64,000 nt of DNA, from the NCBI GenBank assembly GCA_946699065.1, contig CAMPDV010000139.1, positions 62,001 to 126,000 on the forward strand, in the 5' to 3' direction. Both the position numbers and the translations under genes were made by a program. Position 1 is the first letter of the stretch, and each line of letters begins with the position of its first letter. Below are positions 12,290 through 23,319 of this stretch, piece by piece. The notes below the pieces were generated by a model. The model was not told the DNA's origin. It saw only the letters and a list, made by a program, of their open reading frames with translations, and did no database searches. The stretch comes from Loxodes magnus (taxonomy: Eukaryota > Ciliophora > Karyorelictea > Loxodida > Loxodidae).

Positions 12290-12611
12290 TTTTTTTTAAC
12301 TAGCTTCTCAATATTTTTTATTCGTTGCTTTAATCTTCGATGCAATCCATAAGTTCTCATATTCGATCTCCGTAATTGAATATCATTTCATCTTATTTAG
12401 TGATCATTGCTTTCATTTTTTCAATTTAATCTTGAAGAAAGTCGTTACTCTAAATTTGTGGATTAACTGACTCAGCTGGACCTATCATTATTTTTCCTTC
12501 AGGTGAAGAGCTAGATTCTTATTATTGTATTTATTTTTTTAGTTCCTCTTTCGTCGCTTGCTTTCTTGCTTTCCTTATTTAGTTTTTTGAAAGACGGACC
12601 TATTATTGCAT
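12290..12611 (-). CDS. Truncated Gag-like protein, relative of the 23293 gene
   Basis: Minus strand from ATG 12611. The N-terminus VRLSKNQIRKARKQATKEEL followed by ESSSSPEGKIMIG matches the start of the protein at 23293 (IRLNKNKIRNARKKAAQ, then ESSSDSQGKIMIG). A coiled coil follows. The similarity ends around 12290, where this gene meets the tail of the plus-strand Gag gene, so it is a 3'-truncated copy or its end has been overwritten. It sits upstream of and in the same direction as the LINE ORF2, and could be the remains of that element's ORF1. Confidence 0.6.
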
Positions 12612-12619
12612 TTTTAACA

Positions 12620-13340
12620 TCTAATAATAATAGTTATTATCTATACTGCTAAATTTTCATATATTTACATTTTTTATTTATAATGCTTTTCAAAACTTAT
12701 CTAAAAATCTTGAACTAAAATGATTATATAAAACACTAATAAAGACTTTATAAGGACAGATTATTCGCTTGCTATGATTATTACAAAAAGAGCATACTTT
12801 TATAACTAAAAGGGTTTAAGATTATATGTTAGCAATCTAAATAGCCATTAATAGGAAATTTTATGTTTTATTAGGTTTCTCTTTTTAGATATATTAACTT
12901 CTTAGTAAAGGCTTCATATCTCTAACTTCTATCTTTTTCATTTACATTTTTAAAATTTTAAAGAGAACTTTCTTTTATTTTAAGATTTAAGATCTATTTT
13001 ACAAATATTTGAGCTTGAATTAGACAGCGTTATTAATTAAAGAAAGGGAATAATTATTAGGCATTAATGAATATAGTAATAGCAATATGACTTGCTAGAA
13101 TCTAAATAAATAAGTGAATATTTACTTGAAATAGTAGTTAAAGATATTTGCTGTATCTGCTTTTAATTTAATGGTCAATTTGGAAGAATCATATTATATG
13201 AATTTGCAGGTAGAAAGCTTCCTATTTTAAGAGAATTTGGGAATAGTTGAAATATAATATATCCTAGATCTTAACAACTGATGGTATTAAAAGATTAAAG
13301 CAATGGCTATGAAGCCAATATCAGAAATAGAAAAGTTTAT
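12620..13340. other. AT-rich stretch without a supported gene
   Basis: No conserved motif or repeat found on either strand. There are some readable fragments, but none with family similarity or consistent framing. Confidence 0.5.
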
Positions 13341-13344
13341 ATGA

Positions 13345-13645
13345 TAATAATTGTTCAAATACTTAAATAAAAAACCTAAATAGAGATATTTTATTCAAAT
13401 CTAAATTATACAGGCTTTAAATCATTAAACTTAGTAAGAAATAGTAAATAATCTGATTATCAAAACATATAAATTTATTAATTAATTTGAAATAAATATT
13501 AGATCGAAAGTCTGGCGATAATATTAGAGTTTAACAGAGATCATTATATAATAAGTAATACATCAAATAAAGTTTAGGCATTAAAGCATTAAATGTATTG
13601 ATAAATATAGTTTGATAGGTACTTAAATGTAGAGATTTAATTAAT
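13345..13645 (+). repeat. Dispersed ~300-bp repeat, copy 1
   Basis: Closely similar to 58275-58580 in the same orientation (shared words include AATACTTAAATAAAAA, TAGAGTTTAA and GGTACTTAAATGTAGAGATT). Both copies lie about 1.2-1.5 kb upstream of a plus-orientation H element, so the two loci may be copies of one larger element. No coding reading is conserved between them. Confidence 0.75.
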
Positions 13646-14069
13646 AAAATAACTTTAATTGTAAAAGCTTTTTTATAATGGACTATTTAAAATCAATTTT
13701 ATAACTGTCTAGATTTAAGCAAAATAGAATTTTAAAATCGATGTTTTAGGAATAAGGTATTTATAAGTATGACTAAAAAATAAAAAATTTAAGTATTTAA
13801 TTATATTTCATTTTATTCAGAAAATTATTTTCATAAAATGAGCTACTTTAAATGATTATTTAAATAAGCTATATAATAAAAAATGGAAATAAAGTAAAAA
13901 CAATTTACTAAAGTATTTTTTTTTAGAAAGCTCTTAAGAAAAAGAAACTAGTTATTAGAAAGAATATCTCTTCTTGTTTTTGAATATGAAATCTTACCAA
14001 ACTTATCTTTCTAAAAACTTGCTAATAGAATAAACTACGACTAGAAATAAGGTAAAACTTTAATATTTT

Positions 14070-14819
14070 AGACTAAATCCTGACTGGACATACACATTGA
14101 GTTTACTCTGTAGAGATAACAGGTGACCAGAAATGAATTGCATCAGCTTCTTAAGATAAAACGATAAAGATCTGGGATTTCCGGACTGGAAGCTGTATGA
14201 GAACTTTGGCTGAACACACCTCTTACATTTCCTAGGTAGCAATAACAAGGGACCAGAAATGAATTGTATCGGGGAGTGTAGATAAAAAGATAAAAATTTG
14301 AGATTTCCAGACTGGAAGCTGTGTGAGAACTTTGACGAAGCATACAAATTCTGTTTTATCTGTAGCACTAACAAGTGACCAGAATTGAATTATATCAGGA
14401 AGCTTAGATATAACGATAAAGATCTGGTCTTTCTCAACTGGTTAGCTTATTCGTACCCTTCATGGCCTTCATAATGAATTTCTATGGTAATTGTATCTTT
14501 GAATAATAAGTATATAATATCAGGTTCGGATGACAAATCAATTAAAGTATGGGCCTTCTCTACTGGATAATGTATTCGTACTCTCTAAGGACATAAAGGA
14601 ACAATATCAAGTATTCAACTTAGCAATGATTAAAGTGTTATCTTTTCTGGATCTTACGACAATTTAATAAAGATATGGAACTTTGAAACGGGTGAATGCA
14701 TCTAGACTCTTTAAGAGCATACATCATTAATTAATTCTATAGTATTGAGTAGTAACAATAAATGATTAGTATCTGGAGCTGAGGACAAAACTGTGAGAAA
14801 GTGGAGGATTGTAAGTTGA
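14070..14819 (+). CDS. WD40-repeat protein, six blades, one frame break
   Basis: Six WD40 blades of about 42 residues follow one another, each with a GH-type start and an IKIWDF-like end. Examples are LTGHTHWVYSVEI then ASASQDKTIKIW, VSGSVDKKIKIWDF, ISGSLDITIKIW, ISGSDDKSIKVW, FSGSYDNLIKIW and LVSGAEDKTVRKW. TGA encodes Trp at least four times here, including the W of a WD dipeptide (14299-14301) and DQ(K/N)W positions. Blade 4 needs a frame change near 14480, with two or so bases missing. The gene ends with VSWGOPAL-free simple context: GTA AGT TGA at 14811-14819, followed at once by another TGA. No start codon with a clear N-terminal domain was found, so the 5' end is uncertain. Such proteins are scaffolds; the closest composition in the window is the WD40 part of the kinase gene at 54758. 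Confidence 0.8.
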
Positions 14820-14895
14820 GAGTGAGGAATGAATTTATTAAGAATATTTTAAACTTTATGACATAAGAATTTTATTATATATTTTTTTAAAACCG

Positions 14896-15380
14896 CCATA
14901 GTTGTTCGAAGGTGAACAACAAGGTCATCTTCATCAGAGGTTGGGGAAGTTAAGTACCCATAATCGACTTTATGTCTTCCTCTGCTTTGGTTTGGCCTCG
15001 AGACATAAGATTCTTAGGCCTTCGACGTTGGCTTGACTTGGTTTCGTTTATTTTTAATACTGGAACGAAAAAGAAATAATATTGCGAGCTTCATCAGAGG
15101 TGGGGAATTTAAGTACCCATAATTGACACATGTCGTCCTCTGCTTTGGTGATGCAATGAGACACAATCCAGCCATGTCCTTGGACCTCCAGCAAGTATTA
15201 AAGATTACGAGTATTCTTAAATTATATCAGTATTGAACATTTTTATCAGTACTGAATAATTATACAGTATTGAACAAGGTTTATCAGTATCTGATAATTT
15301 TATCAGTAACAAACATTCTTGTCAGTATGAAACATTTTTTTTAAAGAGCTGCGCACCAACGAGAGTGCTACGCGCTCTAT
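14896..15380 (+). repeat. H element copy H2
   Basis: Structured repeat. It opens with the palindrome GTTGTTC-GAAGGT-GAACAAC (14901). Two ~60-bp modules follow, each bounded by CAGAGG ... CCTCTGCTTTGG (about 14930-14995 and 15085-15150). A run of about six degenerate iterons of the type ATCAGTATTGAACA spans about 15215-15335. It ends in the hairpin AGAGCTGCGCAC / GTGCTACGCGCTCT (15345-15378). It is inverted relative to H3 at 24.9 kb, with hairpins facing each other across 9.5 kb. Confidence 0.85.
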
Positions 15381-15619
15381 AATCAAATTTATTTATTATA
15401 AAAGCGCATAAATCTAAGTAAATATTTTATATTATTAAATAAAAATTGGAAAATAATACAATATCGCTCTACTAAAATCTTAGTGACTCTTCTTTATATA
15501 ACAATAAAGAAGCCGCAATAACAAAAGAAACGCACAGAAAGGTGCTCTATGATTTCCAAATAACAGATCTGAGATTGCTATAATTCAATTAAATCAATTA
15601 GATCTTGAGTTAATTAATA

Positions 15620-15835
15620 TCATTATTAAAAATCGTAAATAATATCCTTTAAATTAATTTCTTCAAGTCCCACTAAAATATCTTCAGAATTCCTTAGACC
15701 GTGGACAAAAAATTGATGCTTATTTTTAAAGATGAGAAGTATAAATAGTACAAGAAAAGTAATTTTACCGGTTAAATTTTCAGAAAGTATCCAAAATATA
15801 TTTTCAAAATTTAAGAAATCTAGTACGATATCCAA
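15620..15835 (-). CDS. Small putative membrane protein, 71 aa
   Basis: ATG 15835 to TGA 15620-15622 is 72 codons; most is open even in the standard code. A hydrophobic segment ITFLVLFILLIF (residues ~24-35) could span a membrane. It is followed by KNKHQFFVHGLRNSEDILVG and an acidic end. If the TGA is read as Trp, the frame continues into further plausible sequence (LIDLIELQQSQ). No family recognised. Confidence 0.35.
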
Positions 15836-15839
15836 GATA

Positions 15840-16980
15840 TTACCCTAAATAAAAAATAATACTAAAATTAAACGAAAATTAAGCACTAGCAAGTAGCATT
15901 TAAATATAAGATAATTATATCATTTCTAATAGTTTTGAAATGTAGAATATACAATTTTAATAAAAATTAAGCGAAATAAAAGATTAAATTTAAATAATGA
16001 AAAGATAAAGTTAAATAAATTTAAATACGTTTTTAATGAAATAAAGAGTTATAATTATAAAATATAAATCTAATGGAAAAGCTAGATAATAGTTAATTAT
16101 TTTACGGAAAGGATAAAAATTAATATATAAGCATTATTAGTCAATATTAGAATAATAAAATAATTATATAAATAAGGTTTTCCAGTAGTTAAAAAAACTG
16201 TAATATAAAAATAAAATATTAAGATTCAAACAATAAAAGTATAAATAAAGATAAACAAAGATCGAAAAATCGCATACGATTTAGAAAGGAGCTCTTTTTA
16301 TTAATAAAAAAGCTTAAACAAATTTAGTCATATCTACATAGTAAAGATATATTGATTGATGAATTGTTAAAAGAAAGTACTACAAATCATTATTTAAAAT
16401 ATTAAAATTAGGAGCTTGGCAATCAAGAGTAAATGCATAAAAAATAAATTGTAAATTTAAAATTCAATTATAAATTTAGTAATAGCAGATCTATGAGCAA
16501 TGCATTCATTTTTAAGCTGAAATATAGCAAAAAAATGTAAATATTCAGGAATTAGAAGCATAAAAGTAAAACACAATTTAAATTTAAATTTCAATATGAC
16601 TAAATTTAATAGTTATAAGTTTAATAAAAGCTAACGCGAATATTCAAATATAAGCATGTAAAAAAATTTCCTAAGTGAGTCATAAAATTATTTAAACAGC
16701 TATACTGAATTAAGATAAATAAATTAAGATTTATTAGAATTAATCCAATTTATAAACTGAAAGCAAGTATAAACAAACAGCAATAAAAAACTAAGATCAA
16801 CAAATTTAAGCATTTTTTATATGCCAAGAAATTTCAATTAACACTGAAAAATGTAAATTAAAAAATATTTACAAAATATAAAAATTTTAAGTTATAAAAT
16901 GTTTTATACTTTGAATAATGTTTATAATAGATTCAATTTAAATTTTCTAATAGTAAGAAATTTAATTTCTAATTTAAAAA
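15840..16980. other. A-rich plus strand without a supported gene
   Basis: Low-complexity A-rich DNA. A short readable stretch around 16370-16560 (RVNAQKINCKF, NIQELEAQKQN) is too weak to call. 16850-17000 is a diverged relative of 26765-26900, the edge of the tandem unit. Confidence 0.45.
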
Positions 16981-16984
16981 TATT

Positions 16985-18110
16985 TATATTAAGTTAAGTC
17001 TTCTCTCTATTTCGTTTCCAATGGCCATTAATTATCTGTTTTAATACGAAAATCTATTAAGTAGTTTATATGTTATTCACAAATGTCGCTTATGAGATTG
17101 AATAAAATTTCTCATGAATATTTTCAAAGTCTTTTCGTTAAAACTTTATCGTGCAATTTATAGTAGTATAAATAAGAGAATAAGGTGGTCTTTCTAATCA
17201 TTTTTATATCTTTTTTTAAATATTGGAATAATTACTGATATATTTAGTATCTAAGAATTCATCTTTACTTTAATATATTTAAAAAGGGGCCATGAATTAT
17301 TATAAGATTGCTTCAAGCATATTTCAATTTTTCTCCTTTTATTCCGTCTGGGTCAGCTTCTTTCCATTTCGAATATCTCTTGTAGTTCCTTATATTTTAT
17401 GTTAGGTCACAAGAAAATTTGTTATAATTTGAATTTGGAATAAATGATCCCAATGTTTAATATACCCTGTCATGAATGCTTGTTTTTTATTTGTTCATAT
17501 TAATCTTCAAGATTATTTTAATCTATTTAAAATTTCTTATAAGTTTGTAGTAAATAATCATATTAATTTTACCTAACTTTTATATCTTATAGCTTGTTAA
17601 TTTATTATTTTTTTAGTTAAATTATTCCAATAGAAATAGAATTAGAAAAAAAATTGGTAGTAATCAAAATATAATCAGCGGATAAATTATTATTGCTATA
17701 AATGAAATTTACAAATTAATTTATACTTAAATAGTAGCTTTTATGGTTTAATCATTATAATACATTTTTTGTTCCTTTAGTATATTTGTATTAACTTTAC
17801 TATTATTCACTACCTTTATGTCATTTTATAATTAAAATCTTATATTCTATAGGTATTATCATTAGTATTTTCAGATTTCTCCAAAATCCTTTATAAGGGA
17901 TTGAAGTCTCCCATCAATATATAAGGATTACTAGTAATCAATCAAATTTAATAATAAAATAAGTTAAAAATAGATTAACATTATTAATTTTAATAGCTCA
18001 TAGAATCATCATTTTTCTGATCTTTAAAGCACACAAATTTAAATCTAAACTACTGCTTTATAATTATAATATAAAATTAGGTAACTAAAAATTAGTTATA
18101 TGAAAAATTT
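16985..18110 (-). pseudogene. LINE ORF2 fragments with endonuclease GDFN motif
   Basis: Diverged, gapped copy of the LINE. 17090-17690 aligns with 10395-11360 of the ORF2 relic (same order, many indels). Upstream on the minus strand, 17700-18100 holds the endonuclease part missing from the 8.5-11.4 kb relic, with YILMGDFNPL at about 17905-17935 (the GDFN motif of AP endonucleases). In units 2 and 3 the same codon reads GEFN (27330, 37426), so the endonuclease there is damaged. Clearly non-functional. Confidence 0.75.
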
Positions 18111-18463
18111 TGTTTATTCGAGAATAAAAAGATCTAAAATACAGCATAAAAAGACTAATAAATAAAAATTATTTTTTAAATGAAAAGTTAATTAGTACAA
18201 AGCGAATTATTACTCTGATAATTAAACCTAAATAAGTAACCAAAGAAGCATTCAAAGCATATTATAAACATTATATTAATAAAACGTGATAGAAACACAA
18301 AAAATATGAAATATAAAATGAGTTAATAAATTTAGATATATAATAACAAAAGAAAAAGTTACAGTAAAACTCAATATTTAACTGATAAACAATAATTTTT
18401 AAATATGATTTATTGAAGATTACTCATCCCTTTTACAAGCTTAATTTTACAAACTAAGTTAAA

Positions 18464-18649
18464 TCATTAAAATAACTGTTCGCCTTCCGGCTTAATTGAA
18501 GTTTTAAATGTATAAAATCTCCTTTCCTGCATGTTCGTTCCTTGTGCTCTTTTTCCTGGACTTCTCTCTTTTTAATAGTCTGAGTTAAGAATTTGTTTTT
18601 TTTTAAAGATTTCCCATTTCCCGATGGGAAGAATTCCGTCGTTCGCCAT
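18464..18649 (-). CDS. Conserved 61-aa ORF, unit 1 copy
   Basis: ATG 18649 to TGA 18464-18466, 62 codons, in a patch clearly richer in GC than its surroundings. It begins MANDGILPIGKWEIFKKK and has a basic middle (KERSPGKRAQGTNMQERR). The frame is open upstream too (EYLEQYQLLATE), so it may be part of a longer protein such as the N-terminal region of LINE ORF2, whose endonuclease remains lie downstream on the same strand. In units 2 and 3 the ATG has become ACG. No family recognised. Confidence 0.45.
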
Positions 18650-18699
18650 TTCAGTTGCTAATAGTTAATATTACTCCAAATATTCATTCTTATTCTTTT

Positions 18700-20400
18700 C
18701 TATTGGGGTACAAACTAAGTAAATTAAAATTTTCTTAATTTACTTTCTGATTTACTACAGCTTATTTAATATAACTTATTATTTTTTTGATGCAAATAAA
18801 AAATCATAATTTTATTTCTTGAGATCAAATTAACACTATTTTGTATTATTATAGATAATAACTAGACTTAAATGGTTTTATTTTAAATCCAATAGGAAAA
18901 AGATATTTAATAGGTATCATTAAAGCATATTAAAAGTATATATTGTTAATATAACTAAGTAATAATTATTTATTATAATAACTAATGTCTTATAATAGTA
19001 AAATAGAAACTAAATATTAAAGGAATAGTAAAAATAGCAAAATAAATAAATATATTATTATTATTCTATATGTTTGGTATATTTTATAGCAGCTTATTAT
19101 TAAATATCTTTTAATTAAATATACTATACTTTATTCTCATTAAAAATAGAAAGGTTTTAACCTTAATAATTTTCAAATTAAAACTACACAGAAAAAAGAT
19201 TTTAAAAGTTATAATATTAAGAATTTAAATATAATTTAAATATCTTAAATATGTTAGTTTTTTACTTAAAACTAGTAAGTATTTTAAAAAATATATGAAA
19301 AAAGCTTCTCTAAACTTTAGATATTATTCTTATAATATTTAATAGTAAATATATCAATTTGAATTTAGAAAATTCTAACATTAGATTTAAATTTTATAAT
19401 TACCCATACTAAGTAAAATCTATAAAAAGATAGTAAAAAGAAATAAAATTGCAATTTATTTTTATTTACAAAAAATAATAATATAAAATGATAAATTTCT
19501 AATTTAATTATATAAGTACTCATAAATATAAATATTTGAAATAATATTTTATTATAAAATGATTAAAAAAGATATGTTACTTGGTTAGTTATTATTGATA
19601 ATTAAAGATGAACAAATAAAGTTTATGAAGTGAATTAAAAGTAATGATTTATATATAAAATTAGATATAATTTTTATTTCTTATAGTAAATATATAAACT
19701 AAGTAAAATATAATAATTATTAAATAAAGAGGTAAATATATTATGAATTACTATATCATCAAATAATATAAATTAAAATAATTTAACCACTTTTAGGATA
19801 TTTCTTAAATTATCAAGGCATATTAAAACTATTTTTATTTCTTTTTATCATTATTTCGTATCGTCAGTACAAAATATTTAGATAATTTAGTATTATTATT
19901 CAGTATATTAGATGATGAGTATCTTACACTATGATTTATTTCTTGAAATTTATCTTATTATATTAATTAAAGAATTATTTAATAGTTTTCTCTAAGATAA
20001 TTCTTTACATATTTTAAATAATTCAATCTATTTAGAAATTTTATTCTTTTCTATAATTTGACTAATTTAGTGAATTTTTCAAATATCTATAAACTTTTTA
20101 GTAATTAAGGTGTAAGAAAGAATTAGATTTAATTAAGCGGAAATTCAGTTGATTTTAATATATATCTACGAAAATAGATTAAATAGGCATACTCAAGTGG
20201 GTAAGTTAATTAAAAGATAATCGAACCGTAAGTAATTTCAAAGGAATCTCATTTTAGTTTGTCAAGCAAGAACTTCGATAAAATTAATAATAAAAATTTT
20301 CCTTCTCCAAGTTTGCTATTGATTTTAAGGAAAAGGCTTCTTACATATTTAAGAAAAAAAATTATCAATACATGTTATTCTTGATGGAATTTCATCCTGT
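18700..20400. other. AT-rich part of tandem unit 1, no gene seen
   Basis: Low-complexity AT-rich DNA, repeated in unit 2 (28120-30500) and unit 3 (38220-40610). It contains the empty insertion site of the 28677 Gag cassette at about 19245-19262. Confidence 0.6.
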
Positions 20401-20409
20401 ACCATTGAT

Positions 20410-20919
20410 TCAATGGTCAAAAGAAAAAATAAATATTTAAATGTCTTTTTCCATTATTTTCAAATCTTGCACAGTTTACTTAATGATTAATTTCTCTTTG
20501 TCAATAGTCCTTTCCTTTTTTCCTAAAAATTTCTCCTAAACCTTCGAAGCTAAGCTTTCAAATTAATTCTTGATACTTCTCTAGTATTATCTTTTTATTT
20601 TTGCTATTTTTTCAAGTCGCTTTTCGGTACTATCTAAGGATCTATATAAATTTTTTAACATATTTTCAGTAATTTTTTGACAAATTGCAATAGTGAAACT
20701 GTTTCTTCCTATTTTCCTAATTTTTAATCTGAACATCTTCTATTTGTATTCGATCAGATTTTTAACCCTGTTTTTAAAGTTTGTAGTTAAATTCTCTTTA
20801 CTACTTAAACATCCAATCTGTTTATAAATTTTGCTTATCTATTTTCTTAGACTGGGTGTTAGGTTTCTACTTTGGTTTTTTCCAAATTTTAGAAGGATTA
20901 AGATCTCTTCTTAAGACAT
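20410..20919 (-). CDS. Unknown 169-aa helical protein, intact copy
   Basis: ATG 20919 to TGA 20410-20412 is exactly 170 codons. It starts MSQEEILILLKFGKNQSR and is helical and basic throughout (KNRVKNLIEYKQKMFRLK; LYRSLDSTEKRLEKIAKIKR; KERTIDKEKLIIKQ). No domain recognised. Comparison with the unit 2 and 3 copies shows several synonymous changes (AGT context CAA/CAG, TTT ATC/ATT), which supports real coding. Those two copies share a one-base deletion near codon 65 that breaks the frame. Only unit 1 is intact. Confidence 0.6.
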
Positions 20920-20929
20920 AAATTTTGAG

Positions 20930-22440
20930 TTATTTTTTTTATTTTTTAAATTATTCCAAAATATTTCGAATTTTATTGCTTTTTAAGATTTTACAAACAG
21001 TTTCCAATTAATAAATTTATAATATCTAGATATATGAAAAAGAGGATTTTCTCATTATTTTAATATTATAAATAATTAATAGAAATTTTATAAAAAAGTA
21101 AATATAACATTTTTTTCTTTATATTAATTGAATAATGTTCTATTTAAAAAAGCATTTTAAGTTAATTCTAATAATTTTTTTAACTTTTAATAGAGTTGCT
21201 AATTGGAATTTTATTATTACTATTTAATTTAAAAATTACTTTTTATTCTTTTATTTGATAAAAAATGTAAAATAAATATAATATTATTTAAATATTTAAT
21301 TATTAAATTATTTATTATCTTATACTATTTTTATTTTATAAAGTATCTATTTTATTTAATTAAAATGTTTTATAATATTTAAATTTTCCAAAATTTTCAA
21401 TTATATATTTATAATAATCAACATTAGGCCTACCAATTTTAATATGTTTTCCAATTTCTAATTATACTGATAAAATAAAGAAATATAGTATAGATTTTAT
21501 TCTATTAACATATATATTTAAAAATTTAATGTCTTTACTATCTTAAAATAAGTAATTAATGGTAAGAATTCTTAATATTCTTATTTAGAAATGTTTGATT
21601 TTCCAATATAAAGTTAAATGATATTTAGTAATTTTACTAAAACTAAACTATTTTCTTATATATTTACTTATTTTTCTTATATTAAGATATTAAATTACTA
21701 TTCACATTTATATTATATTTCATTTTATTATAATAGTTATTTCTTGACTAGGATAATAAATAATTTCTTTTCTGATGTATAAAAGATTTAAAAGAACCTA
21801 TCAATTCTTTAGACTAAAATGAAATAAATACAAATATATGTAATAAATTATGTTTCCGTTGTTTAAAGGCTTTTCGAATAATAGAACTCAAGCTTGTCGC
21901 ATATTTTTTATAGTAGAAATAGTTATTTTTAAATATTTAATTACTATATCTATCATCCATTTTCTCATGTGTGTAATACAAAATATCCGCAAATGGTTTT
22001 AAAATACCAAGATATGTTTTAATATCTCACTGTTGAAAAGCTACTATTTCCTCTATAAAATGCTAATCAGAGATGCTTATTTGACGCATTTTATTAGCTT
22101 TTTTAAGTTAATTGAGAATATAAATTTATAATTCGCTATTATCTGATTTACGACATTTCATCAACTTTTAAATTCTATTTTACTTATTTTATTTTCCTTT
22201 TCAATTATTAATTGCTCATATTTATCAATTTTAACTACAATTTAGTTTATTTGAATGTACTTAATCCGTTTAATAAAATCTTCATTTTTTCAGATTGATA
22301 AAACAATAAATTATCTTCTATTCTTCACATAAATACTATGATCATAATTATTATATTTTAATCCAAAAATATTACTTTTACTTTCTGACTTACGAAAGAT
22401 AATATCTTAATATATCAAAGCAAGCATAGAAAAAATGATT
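20930..22440. other. AT-rich part of tandem unit 1, no gene seen
   Basis: AT-rich, repeated at 31027-32536 in unit 2. It includes the empty site (around 21955-21975) matching the insertion point of the 45199 cassette in the diverged fourth unit. Confidence 0.55.
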
Positions 22441-22447
22441 TTCTATA

Positions 22448-23317
22448 AGTAATTTCGCTATAATAATAATAATAGTAAACTAAATGTTAAAAAAATGTTT
22501 TGGCATATTCTGGATTTTCAACCAGTTCCTGCCGCCATTTTTTTGACTCGGATGGATACCGCGACCATTTTTTTATGTGGATGGTTACCACTGATTGCTT
22601 TCAAAAGAGCGCATAGACAGTTTTTATTTGTATATTCCTGTTGGAGTTATCCATAGAAAATTCAATGCTCTTCATGTTCTTTATTATACCTTTTCATTTA
22701 ATTTCTTTCATTCTCGGCATCTTCTTAATAAGTGGTAATTGGATTGGCAATATCAACATTATTTTTTAATCTTCTTTTGACTAATATGTATTTTTAAATA
22801 GCTTATTTTCAATATTTTCTAGTCTTTTAATTAAGTTATTATCATATTTAATTTCTTTCTGTTCTTAAGCACTTTATAATGGAGTGAAAGTTTTTTCAAT
22901 TTCCATCTTTGATGTACGTTAAGATTTTTATTGCGATTACATTCAAAGTTGTTCTTCCGTTATTACCTTGTTTTCTATTAGCTGATTCTTAAGGATTTCC
23001 ATTTCATTATTTTGCACGTCAATGTTTGTTGTAAGTTCCCGTATTAATAAGTCTTAATTATATATTGTTTCTTCGTATCGGGATATAATTTTTTACATTT
23101 GTTCGATCTTTTGTCGTAGTTCCTCTGAAATATCTGATTTAAATTCCTCAGCTTGCAAAGTTCCGATCATTATTTTACCTTATGAGTCGGAACTTGATTC
23201 TTCTTATTGTTTTTCTTTTTATCGAAGTACTTAAGCAGCCTTTTTCCGAGCATTTCTTATTTTATTTTTATTTAGTCTAATGTTCTGGTCCATCTTTTTT
23301 TTTAGTAATTTCGCTAT
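22448..23317 (-). mobile_element. ORF1-only retroposon with 14-bp target-site duplication, unit 1 copy
   Basis: The 14-mer AGTAATTTCGCTAT occurs at 22448-22461 and again at 23304-23317, directly flanking the insertion. On the minus strand the element starts with a short A-rich leader just before ATG 23293. It ends in a simple TTA/TAT run (22462-22476), a typical LINE-like tail. The diverged unit at 46.6 kb has the undisturbed, unoccupied site (AATTTGCTTTTA.. context, about 46603-46640). The only gene inside is the Gag-like ORF. Confidence 0.8.
22500..23293 (-). CDS. Gag/ORF1-like coiled-coil protein inside the retroposon
   Basis: About 260 codons from ATG 23293. The basic N-terminus (IRLNKNKIRNARKKAAQ) and ESSSDSQGKIMIG are shared with the truncated gene at 12611. 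A long coiled coil follows (EELRQKIEQMQKIISRYEE; NNEMEILKNQLIENKVITEEQ; LIKRLENIENKLFKN). Instead of a CCHC knuckle the C-terminus has a Trp/Lys-rich piece (IHIKKWSRYPSESKKWRQEL) encoded by an imperfect 29-bp tandem repeat at about 22530-22588. TGA is used as Trp three times. The exact end is unclear. Confidence 0.65.
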
Positions 23318-23319
23318 TA

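Noticed and set aside
14060-14374. 104- and 66-codon standard-code ORFs on the minus strand
   Set aside because: They are antisense shadows of the WD40 blades, which explain the internal repetition.
14896-15380. H element as a Helitron end
   Set aside because: The terminal hairpin fits the idea, but no CTRR end, no consistent A/T insertion site and no Rep/helicase gene were seen; kept only as an alternative.
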